Assembly (NCBI GenBank): GCA_020722545.1
Contig: DYKQ01000005.1
Span: forward strand, 4,023-42,529
Origin: Thiomonas intermedia
GTDB lineage: Bacteria; Pseudomonadota; Gammaproteobacteria; Burkholderiales; Burkholderiaceae_C
Direction of reading: 5' to 3'
Length of the DNA: 38,507 nucleotides
Under the pieces are notes generated by a model. The model had not been told where the DNA came from. It did no database searches and saw only the letters and a list, made by a program, of their open reading frames with translations. Within the stretch, counting starts at the first letter, position 1. Each line of letters starts with the position of its first letter. Both the position numbers and the translations under genes were made by a program. Shown in pieces: positions 18,810 through 27,932 of the stretch.

Positions 18810-20618
18810 TCAGTCTTCGACTTGCAGAATCGCGAGAAAGGCTTCTTGTGGCACTTCGACTGAGCCGATCTGCTTCATGCGTTTTTTACCCGCCTTCTGC
18901 TTTTCCAGCAGTTTGCGTTTGCGGGAAATGTCCCCCCCGTAGCACTTGGCCAGCACGTTCTTGCGCAGGGCCTTGATTGTCTCACGCGCGATGATGTTGG
19001 CCCCGATGGCCGCCTGGATGGCGACGTCGTACATCTGGCGCGGAATGATCTCGCGCATCTTGGCCGCCACCTCACGGCCGCGGTACTGGCTCTGAGCGCG
19101 GTGCACGATGATGGACAGCGCGTCCACCCGGTCGCCGTTGATCAGCATGTCGACCTTCACCACGTCGGCCGCGCGGTACTCCTTGAACTCATAGTCCATC
19201 GAGGCATAACCCCGCGACACGCTTTTGAGCTTGTCGAAAAAGTCGAGCACGATCTCGGCCAGCGGCATGTCGTAGGTCAGCATCACCTGGCGACCGTGAT
19301 AGGCCATGTTGAGCTGCATGCCCCGCTTCTGGTTGGCCAGGGTCATCACCGGGCCGACATAATCTTGCGGCATGTAGAGATGCACGGTGACGATGGGCTC
19401 GCGGATTTCGGCAATTCGCCCCTGATCGGGCATTTTCGACGGATTTTCGACCTCGATCACCTCGCCATTGGCCAGCATGACCTGATAGACCACCGAGGGT
19501 GCGGTGGTGATGAGGTCTTGATCGAACTCGCGCTCCAGTCGCTCCTGCACGATCTCCATGTGCAGCAGGCCCAGAAAGCCGCAGCGAAAGCCGAAACCCA
19601 GCGCCTGGCTCACTTCAGGCTCGTAACGCAGGGCGGCGTCGTTGAGCTTGAGCTTTTCCAGCGCGTCGCGCAGTTGGTCGTATTCACTCGCCTCGGTGGG
19701 GTAGAGACCGGCGAACACCTGCGGCTGGATTTCCTTGAAGCCGGGCAGCGCCTCGGCTGCCGGACCGAGATTGTTGGGCAGCTTTTTTTCGAGCGTGATG
19801 GTGTCGCCGACCTTGGCGGCCTGCAGTTCCTTGATGCCCGCAATGATGAAGCCCACCTCGCCCGTGTTCAAGGCCTCGCGCGACACCGATTTCGGCGTGA
19901 ACACCCCGAGTTGTTCGGCGTTGTAGACCGCGTGCGTGGCCATCATCTTGAAACGCTCGCCCTTTTTCAGGCTGCCATCGACCACCCGCACCAGCATGAC
20001 CACGCCGACGTAGGTATCGAACCACGAGTCGATGATCATGGCCCGCAGCGGCGCATCCACCACGCCCTTGGGCGGCGGCATGCGCGTGATCACAGCCTCG
20101 AGGATGTCGTCGATGCCCATGCCGGTTTTGGCGCTGCAGGGAATGGCGTCGGCCGCGTCGATGCCGATGACTTCCTCGATTTCCGCCTTGGCCTGCTCGG
20201 GGTCGGCCTGAGGCAGATCCATTTTGTTGAGCACCGGCACCACTTCCACGCCCAGGTCGAGCGCGGTGTAGCAATTCGCCACGGTCTGCGCTTCGACCCC
20301 CTGACTGGCATCGACCACCAAGAGCGCACCTTCGCAGGCCGAGAGCGAGCGACTCACTTCGTAACTGAAGTCCACATGCCCTGGAGTATCGATCAGATTG
20401 AGGTTATAGGTTTTCCCGTCTCGCGCGAGGTATTGCAGCGCCGCGGTCTGCGCCTTGATGGTGATGCCGCGCTCGCGCTCGATGTCCATCGAATCGAGCA
20501 CCTGCGCCTCCATTTCCCGGTCGGACAAGCCCCCACACCGCTGAATAATGCGGTCAGCAAGCGTAGATTTGCCGTGATCAATATGGGCAATGATTGAAAA
20601 ATTACGAATATGATTCAT
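18810..20618 (-). CDS. lepA: Elongation factor 4 (LepA)
   Basis: Translational GTPase that acts on ribosomes, proposed to help initiation, 30S assembly or back-translocation under stress. It has 602 residues. AHIDHGKST (11-19), DTPGH and NKMDLP are the G1, G3 and G4 motifs, and the C-terminal LepA-specific domain ends in basic [16 protein letters not shown]. The ATG at 20618 starts the conserved [12 protein letters not shown]; an in-frame GTG four codons upstream is less likely. The 195 bases upstream contain the terminator of mucD, so lepA must have its own promoter, though I could not identify it. Confidence 0.97.
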   Translation of the reverse strand: MNHIRNFSIIAHIDHGKSTLADRIIQRCGGLSDREMEAQVLDSMDIERERGITIKAQTAALQYLARDGKTYNLNLIDTPGHVDFSYEVSRSLSACEGALLVVDASQGVEAQTVANCYTALDLGVEVVPVLNKMDLPQADPEQAKAEIEEVIGIDAADAIPCSAKTGMGIDDILEAVITRMPPPKGVVDAPLRAMIIDSWFDTYVGVVMLVRVVDGSLKKGERFKMMATHAVYNAEQLGVFTPKSVSREALNTGEVGFIIAGIKELQAAKVGDTITLEKKLPNNLGPAAEALPGFKEIQPQVFAGLYPTEASEYDQLRDALEKLKLNDAALRYEPEVSQALGFGFRCGFLGLLHMEIVQERLEREFDQDLITTAPSVVYQVMLANGEVIEVENPSKMPDQGRIAEIREPIVTVHLYMPQDYVGPVMTLANQKRGMQLNMAYHGRQVMLTYDMPLAEIVLDFFDKLKSVSRGYASMDYEFKEYRAADVVKVDMLINGDRVDALSIIVHRAQSQYRGREVAAKMREIIPRQMYDVAIQAAIGANIIARETIKALRKNVLAKCYGGDISRKRKLLEKQKAGKKRMKQIGSVEVPQEAFLAILQVED

Positions 20619-20682
20619 GCAATAGCCCACTGGGGCGACCGCTTCGCGCCCTGCGGATCAGACGGAGACACGGGGATGAACA

Positions 20683-20714
20683 AGAAAAAAGGCGCGACAA
20701 GCGTGACGCGCCTT
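20683..20714 (-). terminator. Rho-independent terminator downstream of mucD
   Basis: On the minus strand AAGGCGCG and CGCGCCTT form an 8-bp stem around a 10-base loop, followed by TTTTTTCT. It lies about 100 bases after the mucD stop and separates the rpoE-rseA-rseB-mucD unit from lepA-lepB. Confidence 0.88.
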
Positions 20715-20813
20715 CCAACAAATCGATTTGGCAACTGCTGATGCTTGTTGGGCGATCATTCTAACCCGGGGGCGAGACCCGGCCTGATGCCGCGTTCCGC
20801 CCTGTTGATCGCC

Positions 20814-22274
20814 TCAGTTCTGCGGCCGCATCAGGACGTACAGACCCGATTCGCCGCGCCGCACCAGCACCGCCACCTGCTTGCCCACGGGCAGTTGCGC
20901 GCTGATGGCATTGAACTGGGCGGCACTGCTGACCGCGGTGTTGCCCACCGCCAGCACCACATCACCCACGCGCAGACCGTCGCGTGCCGCGCCCTCGCGC
21001 ACAGCCTCGACCAGCACGCCGCTGCTCACGCCGAGCTGACGCTTTTGGGCATCATTGAGGTCGATGACTTTCACCCCCAGCGCATTGGCCTTGCTCACGG
21101 CTTCGGGCTTTTGCTCCTCGGCCGGCTTGGCGCCGGGCTTCTTGTCCATCACCCATTCGCCCACCTTGACGCTGAGCGTCAGGGTCTTGCCCATACGCAG
21201 CACCTGCATGGGCACGGTGGTGTCAGGCTTGGTTTCGCCCACCAGACGCGGCAGATCGTTGGCCCGTTCCACCGGCTTGCCGTTGAAGCTGGTGACGATG
21301 TCGCCCACTTGCACACCGGCCTTGTCCGCCGCGCCGCCCTTCTCGACGACACGCACCAAAGCACCCCGCGCCTGCCCGAGTCCGAGCGACTCGGCCAGAT
21401 CGCGGCTCACGCTGTCGATCTGCACCCCGATCCTGCCGCGCACCACATAGCCCTGCTTCTTGAGCTGCTCGACCACGCGCATGGCTTCATCGATGGGGAT
21501 GGCGAAGGAGATGCCCATGAAGCCGCCGGTACGGCTGTAGATCTGCGAATTGATGCCGATGACGTGGCCGCGCATATCGATCAGCGGGCCGCCGGAGTTG
21601 CCCGGATTGACCGCTACGTCAGTCTGAATGAACGGGGTGTAGTCGCCGGTATCGCGCCCCTTGGCGCTGACGATGCCTGCCGTCACCGTGTTTTCGAGCC
21701 CGAACGGCGAGCCGATAGCCACCACCCACTCGCCCACCTTGACTTTGGAGGAATCGCCGATGTGCACGGCGGGCAGCGCTTGCTTGGCATCGATCTTCAC
21801 CAGCGCCACGTCGGTGCGTTTGTCCGCGCCGATGAGCTTGGCCTTGAACTCGCGTTTGTCGGTCAGCGTGACCATGATCTCGTCCGCGCCGTGCACGACA
21901 TGGGCGTTGGTCATGATGTAGCCGTCCGGGCTGACGATGAAGCCCGAGCCCACGCCGGTGGGACGCTCTTCCTCCTGCGGGCCGCTCTTGCCCCCCTTCG
22001 GGCTATCGGGCGCGGGAATGGGCGCCCCAAAAAACCGCCGAAGCAGCTCGCGGGTCTGCTCGTCCATCTGGTCGCCGCCGCCCACGGGCATCTTCTTGTA
22101 GGTGCGGATATTCACCACGGACGGACCGACCTTCTCCACCAGCCCGGTGAAATCCGGCAGGCCGCAGGCCACGCAAGACTGCTGCGGCGCCGAACCGGCC
22201 GCCTGCGCAGGAACCGCGATACCCGACAAGGCCAGCAGGCCCGCACTCAAACAGCTCAACAAAACTTTTTTCAC
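20814..22274 (-). CDS. mucD: Periplasmic Do/HtrA-type serine protease MucD
   Basis: Trypsin-like periplasmic protease with two PDZ domains, degrading misfolded envelope proteins and restraining sigma-E activity. It has 486 residues. The signal peptide ends near residue 26, the triad is His125 (TNAHVVHG), Asp155 (RTDVALVK) and Ser227 (GNSGGP), and PDZ domains span about 280-370 and 395-480. A CVAC pair (Cys34, Cys37) sits at the start of the mature protein, just before GLPDFTGLVE, unusual to my knowledge. The start is GTG with a good GGGAGA site nine bases upstream. It is the last gene of the rpoE module; a 135-base gap after rseB may hold its own promoter. Confidence 0.93.
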   Translation of the reverse strand: MKKVLLSCLSAGLLALSGIAVPAQAAGSAPQQSCVACGLPDFTGLVEKVGPSVVNIRTYKKMPVGGGDQMDEQTRELLRRFFGAPIPAPDSPKGGKSGPQEEERPTGVGSGFIVSPDGYIMTNAHVVHGADEIMVTLTDKREFKAKLIGADKRTDVALVKIDAKQALPAVHIGDSSKVKVGEWVVAIGSPFGLENTVTAGIVSAKGRDTGDYTPFIQTDVAVNPGNSGGPLIDMRGHVIGINSQIYSRTGGFMGISFAIPIDEAMRVVEQLKKQGYVVRGRIGVQIDSVSRDLAESLGLGQARGALVRVVEKGGAADKAGVQVGDIVTSFNGKPVERANDLPRLVGETKPDTTVPMQVLRMGKTLTLSVKVGEWVMDKKPGAKPAEEQKPEAVSKANALGVKVIDLNDAQKRQLGVSSGVLVEAVREGAARDGLRVGDVVLAVGNTAVSSAAQFNAISAQLPVGKQVAVLVRRGESGLYVLMRPQN

Positions 22275-22296
22275 CGATTTCTCCCTGATACATCGC

Positions 22297-22331
22297 GCCT
22301 GAGTTCAGGCATGGCACTGCAATTGATTGCA
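22297..22331. promoter_or_regulatory. Two adjacent 6-2-6 dyads upstream of mucD
   Basis: GCCTGAGTTCAGGC (22297-22310) and TGCAATTGATTGCA (22318-22331) are both perfect 6-bp inverted repeats around two bases. Their centres are 21 bp apart, two helical turns, and they lie 23-57 bases upstream of the mucD GTG. They could be regulator-binding sites or leader hairpins. The role is inferred from position only. Confidence 0.35.
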
Positions 22332-22409
22332 TCATTTGACCCGCTCGCGGGCAGCATACGGAAAACGTCGCAACCGCGCTGCGGGCCAGGCGCAGAACCC
22401 TCAAGCCGC

Positions 22410-23489
22410 TTATTGCACGCGAACGATGGCGTCGCTGATGCGGCGCAGCGTGCGCTCGGGCACGGCGCCCATCACCGTCAGCCAGGAGTCGCCAATGCGC
22501 CGAGACAGCGCCAGCGTGCCGCCGACGCGCTGTTCAGGCGCGACCGGCTCGCTCAGATCGGCGGCGGACTGCACAAAGATGGATACCGAAGCCAGGCCGT
22601 CACTGAGCAGCCACTGCAATACCTCAGAGGGTTTGCTGCCCACCGACATACTGCGGCGGAACACCCCGACCGTCTTGAAGCCCGGCACCTGGGAAGAAAG
22701 CGCCCATCCCTGCGACTGCAGACTCACCGGCACAACCTTCATCTGCTCCACCGCATACCCTGGGGGCTGATGCAGACTGTCGCGCACCAAAGCCTGTCGC
22801 GGCGCCACATTGATCTTGAGCTCGGTAAACGCCACCTGATTGATCACATGACCCGCCGCGTCCAGCGTTTGCGCCTTGACCAGCAGCTGCGAATCGCGCA
22901 GCGACCACAGGCGGTATCCCCAGCGCAGATCGTCGCGCGGCAACAAGGTGGAGACGCGGCACTCGAAACCCGCGCAACGCTGCAGCCCGCCCCGCTCCAG
23001 GCGGTAATTGCGGTCGACCTCGCCATCGGTGGTTTTGAGCAAGCGGGGAAAGCTGGCCTGCCCGGCCTGATTGTCGATCAGCGTCAGGCGGTAGTCGGGC
23101 CAACTCGTACGAACCTGATCGTTGAGCGAAACCATGATGCGGCGCTGCCCATCGAGCGTCTCGATGCGCTCGAATTGTCCCTGCGGCAACACGTAGTGCA
23201 CCAGGCTGGAGGTGCTGATCTCGTCGCCGCGCTGGGTGATGAACACGCCGCTGTAATTCAGCGACCGTGCGGCCGCGCTGACGGTCTGCAACCATTGCTC
23301 CAGACCCTGCTGCTGCGCAGGCGCATCCGCCGATTGCACCGCGGGCGAGGTGTCCGTTGCGGCAGGCGCATGGCCCTCCTGCGCGGCGAAGGCGGGTGCG
23401 GCCCAGAGCGCACTCGACAATCCGACAAGCCCCCCCAGCCAGATTGCCCGACGCCAGCGACGTGCGCTGAATACCCGCAAGCCCGCCAT
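22410..23489 (-). CDS. rseB: Periplasmic sigma-E regulator RseB/MucB
   Basis: Binds the periplasmic part of the anti-sigma factor RseA and shields it from proteolysis until lipid or lipoprotein signals release it. The 359-residue protein has an N-terminal signal peptide (about 1-35, ending APAFA), a LolA-like N-terminal domain starting at WLQTVSAAARSLNYSGVFITQRGD, and a smaller C-terminal domain (SVGSKPSEVLQWLLSDGLASVSIFV). Its ATG shares one base with the rseA stop. The window encodes rpoE, rseA, rseB and a MucD-type protease together, a full envelope-stress module. Confidence 0.93.
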   Translation of the reverse strand: MAGLRVFSARRWRRAIWLGGLVGLSSALWAAPAFAAQEGHAPAATDTSPAVQSADAPAQQQGLEQWLQTVSAAARSLNYSGVFITQRGDEISTSSLVHYVLPQGQFERIETLDGQRRIMVSLNDQVRTSWPDYRLTLIDNQAGQASFPRLLKTTDGEVDRNYRLERGGLQRCAGFECRVSTLLPRDDLRWGYRLWSLRDSQLLVKAQTLDAAGHVINQVAFTELKINVAPRQALVRDSLHQPPGYAVEQMKVVPVSLQSQGWALSSQVPGFKTVGVFRRSMSVGSKPSEVLQWLLSDGLASVSIFVQSAADLSEPVAPEQRVGGTLALSRRIGDSWLTVMGAVPERTLRRISDAIVRVQ

Positions 23490-24283
23490 CAGTGCGATTG
23501 CGCTGCGGGCGCGGTCTGATGAAGACCAGACTCAGGGATGCGGGGCTCGACAGACCGATTTCGAACCCATTGCAGCGTGGCTGGCGCGGCGGGCATCATG
23601 CCCCCAGCCATCTGCTGATGCGCCAAGAGGTATTCGACCATGGGCATTTGCTCCGACACGGGAACGAGCCGGGTCGCCTCTTGCCCGCCCTCGCCCCGCT
23701 GCGGACTCTGCGCCGACAGATCGGCCTGGATCAAACCCGCCCGGGCCACTGGGTTGAGAGGCGCAGCAATCTGGGTATCGGCTACAGGTATCCGCCCCTT
23801 GGAACCCAGAACGCCGACTGACGCCACCGTCGGCGCCGCGCCTGGCGAATCGGCGTTCTGCAATCCCGGCAATGCCACCCAGGCCATCACCGCCACCCCG
23901 GCCACAGCCGCCATGCCAGCGGCCATGCGCGTGCTCCAGTGCGGGCGGCGATGCGCGGCAGAGCGGCGCGCCGATCCCGCAGTTCCATCAGCCGCCGCAG
24001 CCGTTTGCGCCGCGGCTTGCGGCTGCAGCACGATGGGCTCGCGCGCAATCGCCGCGCTGACGCGCTGCAAAAAGTCAGCCTCGTCGGGCATCGGCGTGAG
24101 ATCGGAAGAACGCAGCACATCGCCGATCTGCGCGTAAATCAGCCAGTCACGCCGCGCGGCGTCATCCGAAGCCACATGGCGGATAAAAGCCGTCGTGGCG
24201 TCCGTCCGCGCGGATTGTCCACGGTACTCCCCCTCCCCATCCATCAGAGCAGAGAGTTGCTCGCGCGACATGTCTTGACTCAT
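23489..24283 (-). CDS. rseA: Anti-sigma-E factor RseA/MucA
   Basis: Single-pass inner-membrane protein that holds RpoE inactive until regulated proteolysis. It has 264 residues. The N-terminal cytoplasmic domain (about 1-95: MSREQLSALMDGEG, then IRHVASDDAARRDWLIYAQIGDVLRS) matches the RseA sigma-binding fold. One membrane helix lies near 140-160 (MAAGMAAVAGVAVMAWVAL), and the Gln/Ala/Pro-rich C-terminal region is periplasmic. The open frame extends 50 codons upstream into the rpoE 3' end, but the ATG at 24283 begins the conserved domain. It starts 31 bases after rpoE. Confidence 0.9.
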   Translation of the reverse strand: MSQDMSREQLSALMDGEGEYRGQSARTDATTAFIRHVASDDAARRDWLIYAQIGDVLRSSDLTPMPDEADFLQRVSAAIAREPIVLQPQAAAQTAAAADGTAGSARRSAAHRRPHWSTRMAAGMAAVAGVAVMAWVALPGLQNADSPGAAPTVASVGVLGSKGRIPVADTQIAAPLNPVARAGLIQADLSAQSPQRGEGGQEATRLVPVSEQMPMVEYLLAHQQMAGGMMPAAPATLQWVRNRSVEPRIPESGLHQTAPAAQSH

Positions 24284-24314
24284 TTCCTGTCTCCAACAAA
24301 GCTCAACCGCAGGC

Positions 24315-24920
24315 TCACCAACGCTTGCCGCCTTTATGCTCGAGCACGGGCCGCAGACGCTCTGCGATCGCCTCGCGGGCACGAAAAATCCGCGAACGCA
24401 CCGTGCCGATCGGGCATTGCATGGCTTCGGCAATATCTTCGTAACTCAAACCCTCAATCTCGCGCAGCGTGATCGCCATGCGCAAATCTTCCGGCAAAGA
24501 CTCCATCGCAGCATTCACCGTCTGCACGATTTCTTTCGAAACCAGAATGGACTCTGGCGTTTCGTGGTTGGTTAGTAGCTCGGTCGGGCTAAAAGTTTCT
24601 TCATCATGGCCCAACGCATCGCCTTCGGACACCGTCGGGTCGCGAATATCGTCGGAAATGGCTTTTTTGGCCGTATTGACCGCGATGCGATAGAGCCAGG
24701 TATAGAACTGGCTTTCGCCACGAAACTGTCCTATGGCCCGGTAAGCGCGCAAAAAAGTCTCTTGCGCCACGTCTTCCGCCAGCGCCGGATCGCGAATGAA
24801 ACGCAGCACCAAGCGATAAATGCGGCGCTGGTATTTGGCCACGAGCAGGTCGAAGGCTTTCTGCTGCCCCGCCTGGACCTGCTGGACCAGCACGGCATCA
24901 CTCTGGGTGTCTTGCTCCAC
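24315..24920 (-). CDS. rpoE: RNA polymerase sigma-E factor (RpoE/AlgU)
   Basis: ECF sigma factor for envelope stress. Its 201 residues contain region 2 (FDLLVAKYQRRIYRLVLRFIRDPALAEDVAQETFLRAYRAIGQFRG, with the -10-binding WLYRIAVNTAKK) and region 4 (LPEDLRMAITLREIEGLSYEDIAEAMQCPIGTVRSRIFRARE) for -35 recognition. The start codon is GTG, six bases after the stop of the preceding small gene. I looked for an autoregulated sigma-E promoter (GAACTT type) ahead of this gene and ahead of the small membrane protein and found none convincing. Confidence 0.95.
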   Translation of the reverse strand: MEQDTQSDAVLVQQVQAGQQKAFDLLVAKYQRRIYRLVLRFIRDPALAEDVAQETFLRAYRAIGQFRGESQFYTWLYRIAVNTAKKAISDDIRDPTVSEGDALGHDEETFSPTELLTNHETPESILVSKEIVQTVNAAMESLPEDLRMAITLREIEGLSYEDIAEAMQCPIGTVRSRIFRAREAIAERLRPVLEHKGGKRW

Positions 24921-24926
24921 CGGAAC

Positions 24927-25349
24927 TCAGTGCGGCAGTGCACCCAAGCGCAGTCGCAGTTCGCGAAAAATGCCGGGTTGGATATCGCTGGGCACGGGCA
25001 GAACCACGCGCCCCTTCGCCGTCAGGCCCAGTACCAGCAGCAGCCCCGGCAGCACCATGCCTCGCACCTGAAGCACATCTTCCAGACCGTCGCCGCGCTG
25101 CAGCTTCCAGCCGCGCTCACCGTGAAACAGCGTGAACGGGCGGATGGTCCAGTAGGGGTGCTGCGCTGACAGAATGGCCAGGAATATGGCGGCTGCAAAA
25201 GCCGCCATCAGGCTGAGCGAATCGGTATCGCGCCAGACCCAGACCGTCCACCCGGCGGCGAGCAGGGACGCCGCACTGAACAGCCCGAGCAGCAGATGCC
25301 AGCGGCCGAAATGTTCGACCCGGATCTGCAGGGGTGCAAGGGTCTTCAT
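24927..25349 (-). CDS. Small two-helix membrane protein upstream of rpoE
   Basis: A 140-residue protein with two close hydrophobic segments (about residues 16-35 and 44-63) and a basic/hydrophobic C-terminal half. It ends six bases before the rpoE GTG, so rpoE is probably translated as its partner. A small membrane protein of unknown function in this place between fabF and rpoE is common in Burkholderiales, as I recall. I recognise no enzyme motif. The ATG at 25349 starts MKTLAPLQIRVEHFGRW; the longer frame adds 38 residues without membrane or family character. Confidence 0.75.
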   Translation of the reverse strand: MKTLAPLQIRVEHFGRWHLLLGLFSAASLLAAGWTVWVWRDTDSLSLMAAFAAAIFLAILSAQHPYWTIRPFTLFHGERGWKLQRGDGLEDVLQVRGMVLPGLLLVLGLTAKGRVVLPVPSDIQPGIFRELRLRLGALPH

Positions 25350-25422
25350 GCTGCTCTGTTGAGAGAGGGGAATGCAATGGGGGAACGCAAAAGGGGAAGG
25401 CAACTGACCGCTGAATTGTCCC

Positions 25423-26658
25423 TCAGACGCGCTTGAACAACAGCGACCCGTTGGTGCCGCCAAAGCCGAAATTGTTTTTCAGCGCGTAGTCGATGCGCAT
25501 GTCGCGCGCGGTGTTGGCGCAGTAGTCCAGATCGCATTCCGGATCGGGCGTCTGCAGATTGATGGTGGGCGGGCAGACCTGATGGTGCAATGACAGCACG
25601 GTATAGACCGACTCGACGCCCCCGGCGCCACCGAGCAGGTGGCCGGTCATCGACTTGGTGGAATTGACCACCAGCTTGTAGGCATGGTCGCCAAAAGCGA
25701 GCTTGATGGCATCGGACTCGTTCTTGTCGCCCAGCGGGGTGGAGGTGCCGTGGGCGTTGATCATTTGAACCTGGTCAGCGGTCACGCCGGCATTTTTCAG
25801 CGCCAGCAACATGCTGCGCCGGGGGCCGTCGGTGTTGGGCGCCGTGACGTGTCCGGCGTCACCGCTCATGCCGAAGCCGACGAGCTCGGCGTAAATCTTC
25901 GCCCCGCGTTTGACCGCGAGGTCGTAGTCTTCCAGCACCATGATGCCGGCGCCTTCCCCCAGAACAAAACCATCGCGGTCCTTGTCCCACGGGCGACTCG
26001 CGCTGGCCGGGTCGTCATTGCGAGTGGACAGGGCGCGCGCTGATGCAAAACCACCGATGCCCAAGGGCGATACCGTGGCCTCGGCGCCGCCTGCAACCAT
26101 GACGTCAGCATCTCCGGCTTCGATGAGGCGCGCAGCCAAGCCAATGGCGTGCAGCCCGGTGGTGCAGGCCGTGACGACAGAGAGGTTGGGGCCCTGAAAA
26201 CCATATTCGATAGACACATGCCCGGAGACCATATTGATGATGGACGCTGGCACGAAGAACGGCGTGACGCGGCGCGGGCCGCGGTCGAGCAGTTCCTTGT
26301 AGGTGTTTTCGATCAGTGGCAGACCGCCGATGCCCGAACCCACCAGCACGCCGACCCGTTCGGGATCAAACCCGGCCTGGTCGATGCCGCTGTCACGCAC
26401 CGCCTGCATCGACGCGGCGATGCCGTAGTGGATGAAGGTATCCATATGCCGCGCTTCCTTGGCGGCGATGTACTGCGTCACATCGAAATCACGGACTTCG
26501 CCTGCGATTTGCACGGAATAGGCCGAGGCATCGAACTTGGTGATGCGTCCGATGCCGGATTTGCCAGCGAGCAGGCTTGCCCAGTTGTCATCCAGCGTGT
26601 TGCCCAGAGGGGAAACCGCGCCCAGGCCAGTAATCGCAATTCGTCGACGAAGAGTCAT
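25423..26658 (-). CDS. fabF: 3-oxoacyl-[acyl-carrier-protein] synthase II
   Basis: Condensing enzyme for fatty-acid elongation, including the temperature-sensitive extension of unsaturated chains. It has 411 residues. The active site is Cys165 (VVTACTTGLH), His303 (NAHGTSTPLGD) and His340 (STKSMTGHLLGGAGG). It follows acpP across a 153-base gap that contains a 15-bp tandem duplication able to form a hairpin. The acpP-fabF order matches E. coli. Confidence 0.97.
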   Translation of the reverse strand: MTLRRRIAITGLGAVSPLGNTLDDNWASLLAGKSGIGRITKFDASAYSVQIAGEVRDFDVTQYIAAKEARHMDTFIHYGIAASMQAVRDSGIDQAGFDPERVGVLVGSGIGGLPLIENTYKELLDRGPRRVTPFFVPASIINMVSGHVSIEYGFQGPNLSVVTACTTGLHAIGLAARLIEAGDADVMVAGGAEATVSPLGIGGFASARALSTRNDDPASASRPWDKDRDGFVLGEGAGIMVLEDYDLAVKRGAKIYAELVGFGMSGDAGHVTAPNTDGPRRSMLLALKNAGVTADQVQMINAHGTSTPLGDKNESDAIKLAFGDHAYKLVVNSTKSMTGHLLGGAGGVESVYTVLSLHHQVCPPTINLQTPDPECDLDYCANTARDMRIDYALKNNFGFGGTNGSLLFKRV

Positions 26659-26773
26659 GTGAAATCAGGTAATCCGCGCCAGCGCAGAAGCATGGACGCG
26701 AGCATGAGTGAGCAGAACAAGAAGGATTCAAAACAAGGTCGCTCAAGTTGCATGACCGATCAAAGAAATAAAT

Positions 26774-26803
26774 CGGCTCTGCAATTGACGGCTCTGCAAT
26801 TGA
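26774..26803. repeat. Perfect 15-bp tandem duplication between acpP and fabF
   Basis: CGGCTCTGCAATTGA occurs twice without spacing. On the minus (coding) strand the copy next to acpP can pair with the end of the gene-proximal sequence to give a GACGG(G)CTC/GAGCCGTC stem directly after the acpP stop. No T-run follows. It may be an mRNA-processing or attenuation structure that sets the acpP to fabF ratio. Confidence 0.7.
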
Positions 26804-26811
26804 GCCCGTCA

Positions 26812-27051
26812 TCAGGCCTTGTAGTGCGCCTTGGCGTAGTCGACCGCCAGTTGCACGGTGGTGATCTTCTCGGCGTCTTCGTCAGGGATTTCGATGTGGA
26901 ATTCGTCTTCCAGCGCCATGACCAGTTCGACGGTGTCCAGAGAATCGGCGCCCAGATCATCCACAAAGGATTTTTCGTTGGTCACCTGGTCTTCGGCAAC
27001 GCCCAGTTGCTCGGCGATGATTTTCTTGACGCGCTGTTCGATGTCACTCAT
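26812..27051 (-). CDS. acpP: Acyl carrier protein
   Basis: Carrier of growing acyl chains. It is 79 residues, highly acidic, with the phosphopantetheine site Ser37 in [18 protein letters not shown]. The short ATG at 27051 is correct: it has a strong GGAGG site at 27057-27061 and the exact family N-terminus [15 protein letters not shown]. The longer open frame upstream is the fabG-acpP spacer and fabG sequence. An extended -10 promoter lies about 30 bases upstream, consistent with the very high expression of acpP relative to its operon. Confidence 0.98.
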   Translation of the reverse strand: MSDIEQRVKKIIAEQLGVAEDQVTNEKSFVDDLGADSLDTVELVMALEDEFHIEIPDEDAEKITTVQLAVDYAKAHYKA

Positions 27052-27077
27052 TGAAACCTCCAGTGGAAATAGGAAAA

Positions 27078-27086
27078 ATTTTAGCA
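27078..27086 (-). promoter_or_regulatory. Extended -10 promoter element for acpP
   Basis: TGCTAAAAT on the minus strand matches an extended -10 (TGnTAnAAT type) and lies about 27 bases before the acpP ATG. The -35 at 17 bases is poor, as is usual with extended -10 promoters. It fits the need for acpP to be made in excess of its operon neighbours. Confidence 0.5.
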
Positions 27087-27161
27087 AGCGCCGAAGCTGA
27101 CTTGGCGACAGGCCGAGAGCATAACCCCGCCCGGCGACAAGGTCGCGCGTTTCGGCAGGCG

Positions 27162-27932
27162 TTATTGCATGTACATGCCGCCGTTCACATGCAGAACGGC
27201 GCCGGTGATGTAGGCCGCCAAGGGCGAGGCCAGGAAAGACACCGCATGCGCGATTTCTTCTGGCCTGCCCAGACGGCCCAGGGGAATGCGCGCCAGCATC
27301 GGCTGGGTCTGCGCCTCGGTCAGCGCCCGGGTCATGTCGGTATCGATGAACCCCGGCGCCACGCAATTGACCGTGATGTTGCGGCTGCCTAGCTCTTGCG
27401 CCAGCGCTCGGGTCATGCCCGCCACGCCGGCCTTGGCCGCCGCGTAATTGGCCTGACCCGGATTGCCGGACGCGCCGACGACCGAGGTGATGTTGACGAT
27501 GCGGCCGTAGCGCTGTTTCATCATGGGGCGCATCACAGCGCGCGACATGCGGAACACACTGCTCAGATTGGTCGAAATCACGGCGTCCCAGTCGGCGTCG
27601 CTCATGCGCATGGCCAGCATGTCGCGCGTGATGCCGGCATTGTTCACCAGGATCTGCAGTCCGCCTTCGGCTTTGACGATCTCGTCGACCAGACGGGCGC
27701 CTGCCTCGGCGTCGTTCACATCGAGCACAGCCCCTCGCCCGCCGAAGGCCCGCAGAGCCTCGGTAATGGCGTTTGCGCCGGACTCCGAGGTCGCCGTGCC
27801 GATGACGCGTGCGCCCGCAGCGGCCAGATCTGCCGCAATGGCCGCGCCGATGCCGCGCGATGCGCCCGTGACCAGGGCGATCTGACCGGCAAGCGCCTGG
27901 GCGGTGGAAGGATCAGGGGATGTATTGCTCAT
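27162..27932 (-). CDS. fabG: 3-oxoacyl-[acyl-carrier-protein] reductase
   Basis: NADPH-dependent short-chain dehydrogenase that reduces 3-ketoacyl-ACP. It has 256 residues. TGASRGIG (22-29) binds the cofactor, NNAG is at 97-100, and the catalytic Ser150, Tyr163 and Lys167 ([15 protein letters not shown]) are in place. The N-terminus is about 12 residues longer than in E. coli FabG. Its start overlaps the fabD stop by four bases. Confidence 0.97.
   Translation of the reverse strand: MSNTSPDPSTAQALAGQIALVTGASRGIGAAIAADLAAAGARVIGTATSESGANAITEALRAFGGRGAVLDVNDAEAGARLVDEIVKAEGGLQILVNNAGITRDMLAMRMSDADWDAVISTNLSSVFRMSRAVMRPMMKQRYGRIVNITSVVGASGNPGQANYAAAKAGVAGMTRALAQELGSRNITVNCVAPGFIDTDMTRALTEAQTQPMLARIPLGRLGRPEEIAHAVSFLASPLAAYITGAVLHVNGGMYMQ

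Noticed and set aside
19101-20597. A 498-codon plus-strand open frame opposite lepA
   Set aside because: Antisense to LepA, one of the most conserved proteins here; no independent motif.
20745-23519. A 924-codon open frame on the plus strand across mucD and rseB
   Set aside because: It is antisense to two well-supported genes and rich in His, Gln, Arg and Ala as expected for the reverse complement of high-GC coding DNA. No domain is visible.
24921-25422. Sigma-E autoregulatory promoter ahead of rpoE
   Set aside because: No GAACTT-type -35 with a TCTGA-like -10 at the right spacing was found either before rpoE or before the small gene upstream.
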